A DNA stretch of 64,000 nt from Tridacna crocea (taxonomy: Eukaryota; Mollusca; Bivalvia; Cardiida; Cardiidae). Location: positions 8,583,501-8,647,500 of the forward strand of contig OX031072.1 in assembly GCA_943736015.1 (NCBI GenBank). The letters run 5' to 3'. Position 1 is the first letter of the stretch. Every line of letters starts with the position of its first letter. Both the position numbers and the translations under genes were made by a program. Below are positions 35,401-44,400 of the stretch, one piece after another. The notes under the pieces are model-generated. The model ran no database searches. It was not told the origin of the DNA and saw nothing but the letters and a program-made list of their open reading frames with translations.

Positions 35401-38400
35401 GATCATTTTGATACATGTGACCGGTCACGCATAATGATTTTGATACATGTGACCCGTCACGCAAAAAGAGTACATCACTGAATCCGTAATTCAAACAATT
35501 GATGAGGAGATTGAAGCCAGTTAAGGTTGATCCGGGTATTTAGTACGGTTGAATGGTTTTTTAACGTATAGAACATCTGCCAAAAGCGTAAAGTTTTGAC
35601 TGTTCTGTCGGCGTAGTCTGACCCGAGTCGATATTTTTTGCAGTTCTCAGATGGTTCCTTTGTGCGTGGCGCGTCGCAAATGAACGTGTTGAGACAATCC
35701 CAGAGTTTTCTCTGCTTTCTGTTGTCCATCTCCATATCCGTGTCCGCTCGCAAATGTCTATTGTTACGAGGGATAGTGCAGATACAGGACGAAACCTACA
35801 TCTTAACTCTTTCCTAAACGTCAAAATTTTGGACTATACCAAATTGAAAGCACTTGCAGACGACAGTTCAACTCTTGTTGAAAAGATGATTTCTATCTAT
35901 GATAGGGTAGAAAACATTGTGGGAAAAGGAGAAAATGCTGGTTACCAGCATTTTCTCCTTTTCCCACGATGTTTTCAAAAGGCCATTATTCCAGACCCGT
36001 AAAAACCTGGGGTTGTTTGGGAAAGGGTTAAGTTACGCCTGGTTCTTTAACGTGCTCGGTGTATAGCACCGTCACACGGGACCTCGGTTTAATGTCTCAT
36101 CCGAAAGACTATTAGTAATTTTAGTTGGCCAGCCGGGGATTCGAACCCACACCCTCATGATCACGAGTCCTATGCTCTACCAACTGAGTTATGCTGGCTG
36201 GTCAATCACGTATGATAAGAATATCGGCTATTTCATAGGAATTATTATTGTCAGTTTGTAAAGCGTTTAGCTTATATTCCGTGTTTGAACGACGCAAAGG
36301 GAGAAAGATCTTGAAAACATGGTGAGAAAAGGCGAAAATGGTGACGCAAGATGGTGTCCTGTAGAACTTTATGAACAAGGCTTCTATCACAATTGTCTTG
36401 AGATCAGTTTACGATAGCCCGCAACTACTTGTTAAACCCATGTCGAGGTGAGCTGTGACCGTGATTAGAGGGAATTTTTCCATTAACTCTTCACCAAACG
36501 ACAATATTTAACCCATTACCACACAATCCCTACTTTTGACGCCACCGAGAAAGAAGACTGTAGAAAACTGTGGGAAAAGGAGAAAATGCTGGTAACCAGC
36601 ATTTTCTCCTTTTCCCACAATGTTTTCTACCCTACACAAAACAAATTTCAAATTTTCCGTCACTATTATTTTGTCGTCTGCAAATGCTTTCAACTTGGAC
36701 CAGTGGAAAATATTGTCGTTTGGTAATGGGTTAAGACTTGTCCAAATTGAAAGCATTTGCAGACGATAAAATAAACCTGACTGAAAAAAAATGAAATTTG
36801 TTTTGGGAAGGGTAGAAAACATTGTGGGAAAAGGAGAAAATGCTGGTTACCAGCATTTTCTCCTTTTCCCACAATGTTTTCTAAAGGCTTCTTTCTCAGG
36901 GTCGTCAAAAGTAGGGATCGTGTGGTAATGGGTTAAAGTATCAGAAATTCGGTGTTAAATCATTACCACCTTAGCCAGGAAAACAGATTTTGAAAAAAAA
37001 AACAAAATATTTAAGCATGTATCTTTACTTTACACGTATACACCTGCAGTAAAATGTTACGGAGACAATTACGTACGCAGTATATAATTAATTATCAGAC
37101 ACAATAATATATTTGAGCTATGGGAAAAGGGGGCTTGAAGCATCTGCTAAAAGTTTCGACCCATGTCAGCCTGCGCAGTCCGCGCAGGCTGACATGGGCC
37201 GAAACTTTTTGATATCCTTCAATTTTCTGCATGTCAAAAGACCATTCTACCTGATGGTTCTGTCGCTTAGATCTGTGGTTTCGTGATGACTTGCTTGGTA
37301 TCATACACCGTGGAGTTGGATTAAAAAACTTGTTTTTACAGAGCGTGGACCATTCAATATGTAAATTTATATGAGATATTTCATACGAAAAGAGGCCCTG
37401 CTTTTAGTTTAACTCATTACGTCTCGTAGACAACTCCTTGCGTCCTCTGATAAACTACTTTTGCAAACATTGTGATAAGGGGATGGGAGAAGGGCTAATT
37501 TCTCACAGTGAGTAATTTCTGCTCTTGCAGCAATATTTTCCCATGTATTCATGTAACAAAAACGCAGATTATGTTTGGGAAGTACATGTATATTTTCTTG
37601 CTATTCCATCCTTTTTCCCCAAAAAAGATTTTCAAATATTGTAAAAAGTTTATAGCGCTGGACATCATATTAACCCCTTACCACACAATCCATACTTTTG
37701 ACGCCCCTGAGAAAGAAGCATTTAGAAAACATTGTGGGGAAAAAGAGAAAATGCTGGTAACCAGCATCTTCTCCTTTTCCCACAATGTTTTCTACCTTTC
37801 ACAAAACAAATTTCAAATTTTCAGTCACATTTATTTCGTCGTCTGCAAATGCTTTCAATTTGGACCAGTCTAAAATATTGTCATTTGGTATTCAAGGGAA
37901 AGCATTACACGAAAGATCTCGTCACATAATTATTGATCCTTAAGACACATTTTATCCAAAATCATGCTTAATCATGAGGCAGAATGGTTTTTGGAAATGC
38001 AGAAAAAAGAATTATAGAAACTAAACTTTCGATTCATCTTAATCTGCGCGTATTGTGCAGGATGACAAGTGAAGAAACTTTTTGCAGATGTTTTTATCCC
38101 CCGCCAAAGGTGGAGGATAGTTTTAGCGTTGTCTGTCTGTCCGTCCATGTGTCCGTCCGTCCGTGTGTCCGTCCGGGTGAATGTCTCCAATACCATTAGA
38201 CGGAATTTCGTAAAACTTTATACATGTGTATAATAACCCATTCTGCCGAGACAGTTTTTTTTTTGCTTTTTCTTATAATTCGATGTAAAATGACCGACTA
38301 GGAGCGATTTTAAGTTACGCAGTCGTTTGTATCAAAAAAGTTTTTTTTTTTTTCGGCGGGGGATATTTCAACAAAAATGATTGTTAAATTCCTTTTTCAT

Positions 38401-41400
38401 AAAGCATGACTGGCATCATCTTCGCAAGCCAAGGCTGACGATTCACTACGCTACTCTACCCTTGGCGGATCCCGCTTGATTTTTGCATTCCCCCATACGC
38501 TTTTTCATTGGATGCAGCCAGCTCTAACTGCAACGAATGAAATCTCTCGTAGCATTTCATTTCTGATAAAAATAGAACAAGGTCGCTACATTTCGAGTAG
38601 AAGGTAAACATGGAAACCCACGTGGATGTCTGCTTATCGCTTCACGTGTATTCGTAAGCGATTTGTAAAACGATATTTCATTGGCTTTTAGAAATATGAT
38701 GTAAAGGGAAGTAATAACCAGCGTCCAAAAGAGAGCGCATCGCAAGAATCTCAAAATCGGGCTCAATTAGCCAAGGTAAGATCCACGTCGTGATAGTAAA
38801 CTTGGCTCGTGAAGATGGACCGGCATACATGTTGAAATATAGCTGTAATAAGTAAGAAGGTGTTTGAAATAAGCATAGTTTGAGAGTTCCATGGATGTTT
38901 GTTCAAATACCCAGAAGCGGTCAGATGTGGAAAAAATGCAGATGTTAAATGCATTTAAACTTATTTTATATTTAGACTGGTCCAAATTGACTTAAACTGA
39001 AATTTGTTCTGGGAAGGGTAGAAAACACTGTGGGAAAAGGAGAAAATGCTGGTTACCAGCATTTTCTCCTTTTCCCACAGTGTTTTCAAAAGGCTTCTTC
39101 CTCAGGGGCGTCAAAAGTAGGGATTGTTTGGTAATGGGTTAAAGAAAATAAACATTATTGTGAAGATGGCAATCTATTATCGTACAGTCGGCGCAAGTGT
39201 TAGCCGCTGGCAGGAAATGAATTTTTAACTCGTTACTAAACGATAATATTTTAGGTTTGTACAAATCGAAAAGCATTTGCAGGCTACAAAATAAAAGCGA
39301 CTGAAAATTTGAAATTTGTTTTGTGAAGGGTAGTAAAACATTGTGGGAAAAGGAGAAAATGCTGGTTACCAGCATTTTCTCCTTTTTCCCACAATATTTT
39401 CTAAACTTGAGGCTTCTTTCTCAGGCTCGTAAGAGACCACTGTTCTGATACAACAACCCGTCTTACATTAACCTTAATATAAGTGGTCTCTGAATACAGG
39501 TTGAACTGTAGTTTTAAAATTAATTTTTCTGTCGGTGGCTAACGCTTGGCCCGACTGTACAATTGCAGAATGTCGTTTTCATTGTAATATCCATATTTTA
39601 AATTGGTTGTGATCTAACGCAGAGGCTCAGTGCTACGCGTGACTCAAGGTCCTTAGGCGGACAGAGTAGATCAAGATCAGACTGCACAGAACGTGCAGTC
39701 TGATCTTTGATCTACCCTGTCCGATAAGAAGATATGTTTCCCCAAACAATTTCTTTGAAATAGCATTTTTTCCCGATCAACTTGAAAGTTTTATTTAAGT
39801 TATATAACAGGTTAAGGGTTAAATCTGAATGAATTTCGACGACTTCATTGTTTACTTTTAACCCGCTACTGGGTCTTTAAAAGAGATGTGATTTGCTGCA
39901 TCGTTTTGCGTTAGTTTTCATTTAATACCAGTCATTCAGCTATCACGACGACGACTTCATTGTTTTGCTTTAGTTTTCATTAAATACCAATTATTCAGCT
40001 ATCTCGACGGCGGCTCATCAATCCATACCTTATCCTGTGTATCATCAACAGATGTACTTGGCTGGGTTACTGTAGTGTCATGCCCAAGAACACTCCCATA
40101 GAACCGTGCCGCCAACGTGAAAGAGGAAAGAGTTTCTCTGCAAAACATTGAACAAAATAAATGACCATGGCTTATATGGGTTGCAACACGCGAAAAGGGC
40201 ATTCGGACATTTGCATAAAGTGTCGTCCCGGATCAGCCTGCGCAATCTGAGCAGGTTAATCCTAGATGGCACTTTATGACTACATTAGATTTTGTCCTAC
40301 CGTGGACCTGTGTGAAACAGAAAATTACATGAAAAAAGGAAAGTGTCGTTTTGGATTAGCGTGTGCGGACTGCGCAGGTTGCTGATCCGAGACGACACTT
40401 TACGCAAATGTTCGAATGTCCCCTTTTCATGTGTTGCAAGCTGTATGACTGGCCTGCAACACGCAAAAAGGGGCATTCGGACATTTGCGTAAAGTGTCGT
40501 CTCGGATCAGCCTGCGCAGTCCGCGCAGGCTAATCCGAGACGGCACTTTACGTTTTTATGTAATTTTTCTGATTTGCGCAAGTCTACTTTAGCACGAAAT
40601 CTAATGTAGTCGTACAGTGCCGTCTCGGAACAGCCTGCGCGGACTGCGCAGGCTGATCCGAGACGATACTTTACGCAAATGTCCGAATGTGTCCCCTGTC
40701 ACGTGTTGCAAGTTATATATGATAGCTACGAATGACTTTTTTTTGGATTTTCGGTAGATTACTTTGGGGTATAGGTGACTGTGCTTGCTTTAGACCTACC
40801 AACAAATAGAAATTTGTGATTGTTAAAAAATGTAGACCCACTGATTTCTCTGATGGTCCCCCATGGTGAAAAAAAAGAGACACGTTTTTTCTAGATTGTT
40901 TGTTTGACTGCATGATGCTTTAAGTCCTTTTTAACTTTATTTCAGTTATATCGCGGCTGCCAGCGCACCTATCCGTGCTTTCCAGGAGTTTCTTGTACTG
41001 GTACTCCGCACCATTTCTTTCCAAGCCACTGACTGCTTTCCCAAATAATCATCGTCGACGCACTGACTATCATCACTCCTCGGGAGGAAACTGGCTTAGC
41101 CGAGAATCGAACCAGCCACCCCGAGTTCTCAAGTCATGGACGCTAACGACTTAGCAAGAGAGAGAGAGAGAGAGCGGGTGTTAGGTCTTTGCACCTAGAA
41201 TAGTTTCTCTGCAAATAAAAGTAATGGTGTACTGTGCTCCAGTTAGGAGGAGTGGTTTTGATTTCAAAATTGACAATAATAAGTATTCTCTATTAAACCC
41301 TATGTTTATTAGAATCGTCTCATTGAGACGGTTCTAATGAGTACCCACAACATAGGGTTTCAATGAAAACAAAAATGGATTTAGAATATCGTCGCGCCCC

Positions 41401-44400
41401 CTTATCAAAGCTAATACATAAGTGATATGAGTGGATTTTCGGTGTTTTTGTTGTTTGACAAAAAAAATAAGATCAATATCTAGGACTAGAGTAGTATATT
41501 ACAAAATTGCAATTCTATCTTGGCATTTCAAAAACAACTTAGAGGCAGAGAGATATAGTCCTTTGCACTTAAATTGCTCGCTGCAAAACATGGGGTAAGA
41601 TAAGAACATACCCATATATAGAGCACGTACAGTCACAAGTGAAGTTCGTGGATTTTTTGGGGAAGAATTTCTATGTTTGTTTTTTGAGATTTGTAAATTT
41701 ATATCTCTTATATGATGTTACAATATTTTATTTCAAACTTTGCTTTTTTTTAAGTCGCATTCAATTTCGGAGATGTCACTAGGCTGAATGAGTCGACGAT
41801 TTTTGTTGTCGTTGTTGTTGTTTTACTTGGTTTAACACTTTACCAAACGAAAATATTTTAATAAAATAAATATAGTCACTCAGTGTATAGTCACTGAGTG
41901 ACTATATTTATTTTATTATATTTATTTTATTATACTTATTTTATTTTATTTGAGTGTTGAATTCCCCACGGAATTATTTGTATTGACAATATTTTAGACT
42001 GTTCCAAATTGAAACCACATGCAGACGACAAAATAAACGTAACTCAAATATTGAAATTTGTTTCTAGCAGAGTGAAAAGCATTGTGGGAAAAGGAGAAAA
42101 TGCTGGTTACCAGCATTTTCTCCTTTTCCCACAATGTTTTCAAAAGGCTCCTATCTCAGGGGCGTAAAAACCAGGGATTGTTTGGTAAAGGGTTATCACT
42201 TTATCAACAATCTTTTATTCAAGATTTCTTGAGAAAGAAAGCATTCGAAAAGATTTGAGACATGCTCTATAAAAAAGAGGCTTAATGCATCTGCAAAAAG
42301 AATCGACCCATGTCAGCCTGTGCAGACTGACATGGGCCGAAACTTTCTGCTACAGCTCATTTTTCTGTATTTGAAAGGACCATGAAAAAGTTTAAAGGTG
42401 CGTATTTAGAATTTTCACAGCACACCGGATCAGAATATATACTCAAATGAGTATATATATATATATCACTGGAATTTATTTGAAAACAAAACAATACAAA
42501 TCATCAATAATTAAGAATCATAAAATTACAAAAAATTTTTTTTTTCTTTGGTATTCCCTTATAAGGCTACGTAGCCTCTAAAGCTATTTTCAGATTTCGG
42601 GCCAAAGATAAAAAAAAACAAAAAAAAAACATTGTGCGAATGTTAAGTGACCGGCATGTTACTAATGACGCTTAAATTCCATTACATAACAAACATGTAA
42701 ATTATTTTTCATAATATCTTCTTTCGACACTATGTTTGAAGGTTCGTCTGTGTATTTCCGGTATGTAAATGAGCGAGTTGCTCATGTAAAAATAGAACGT
42801 GTTTTCCGTCGATGTCGACCTGGGCCGTAAAAAATCTCCAATTTCTCTTGTTGTCGGATGGTTTTCGACTACTGGGGTTTTATGAATGACAATTATAAGG
42901 CTTTGGGAATATAAGGATGATATTTTTGTATTTTTGTAAAATTTTCGTCCCAAAATCTAAAGGGCCACCTTTAAGACTGGTCGAGGCTGAATTCATTTGC
43001 AGACAACATCATAGATCTAAATGCAGTAGAAAAAACTGTAATGTATCTGTTTGAAAAAAAAAAAGGTCAGAAAACATTGTGGGAAAAGGTTTTCTTCTTT
43101 ACCCATAATGTTTTCAAAAGTTTTTTGTGTGTGTGGGAGTCGTTAAAACTCACAGTTGTGTGGTAAAGAGTTAAGTCCTCTTTAGCCAGAACATTGCTTA
43201 AGTTTTACGGTCCCTAGCTCTCACATTATAAACGGAAGCTGCCGAGATTATCCGAATAGCCTTTTCGAAAACGTCGATGCTACACGAAATTTACGGATGA
43301 TTTAGTGAGCCTACGGCCCGTTACTCTCATATTAACCCATCACCACACAATCCCTACTTTTGACGACCCTGTGAAAGAAGCCTTTAGAAAACGTTATGGG
43401 AAAAGGAGAAAATGCTGGTAACCAGCATTTTCTCCTTTTCCCACAATGTTTTCAACTCTTCACAAAACAACTTTAGAATTTTTGGTCACTTTTACCTATT
43501 TAGTTGTATGCAGATGCTTTCAATTTGGACAAGCCTGAAATATCGCCATGTGGTAATGAGTTAAAGAACGGAAGCTTCCGAGATTGACCGAATAGCCGTT
43601 ATGAAATGTCGATGTTAAACGATATTTACCGATGAGTTAGGGGAAGCAATCCGTAAATTACAAGAGACACTGTTTTTGCACTACATATTTGTGAATATCA
43701 GATAACAGGTTGACTTCTCCCAAAATTTGCCGCGCCCAACGCCCGGTAGGTAATACAGGTTGGTTAATTGCGACCCGCTGTTAACGAGTCCTGCATGCTA
43801 CGGACCTAGCAATTGATGTCGACTACGAAATTGATGTCCAGAACACAGTTTATGTCGAGAACACGATTGATGTCGAGGACACGATTGATTTCATGTGATG
43901 GATACAATCGATGTCGAGGCCACAATCGATGTCGAGGCCACAATTTCATGTTGAGAACACAGTTGATGTCGAGGACACAATTGACCTTTCTGTAATAGCG
44001 AGTTTGGAACGCCCACCTTAGTAATGCGGAATTTCGGTTGCCAAGCACGACAAACAAACCAGAAAATAAATTCGTAAACAAAGAGAAAGAGCGTTATTCA
44101 ACTTTTATTTTAGCCGATATTTCGCTCCAGGGTAATGGGGTTACACTGTTAGCAAACCATTTAGGAATCTTGCTGTGATTTGAAGGAGTTCTTGACTTTT
44201 CTTTTATCAATTTAGGTTTTAACTTTTTTTAAAAAAAAGGACAGTTGAGCCCTTGTCTTTGAAAAAGGGGGCTCAGGCTGACCTGGGCCGAAACTTTTAG
44301 GTAGTAGTCGATTTTCTGTATGTCAAAGGACCAGTCTTCTTCATGATTCAGTGAATTGTTTAACAAATGATATTTATGGATTCATTATTATAATTGGTCC

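Noticed and set aside
36128..36198. tRNA gene on the minus strand
   Set aside because: Box A and box B are good, but the acceptor and anticodon stems pair poorly and the tRNA part is joined to a SINE body.
43806..44081. 60- and 91-codon ORFs on both strands
   Set aside because: By-product of the 18-bp GATGTCGAGGACACAATT repeat.
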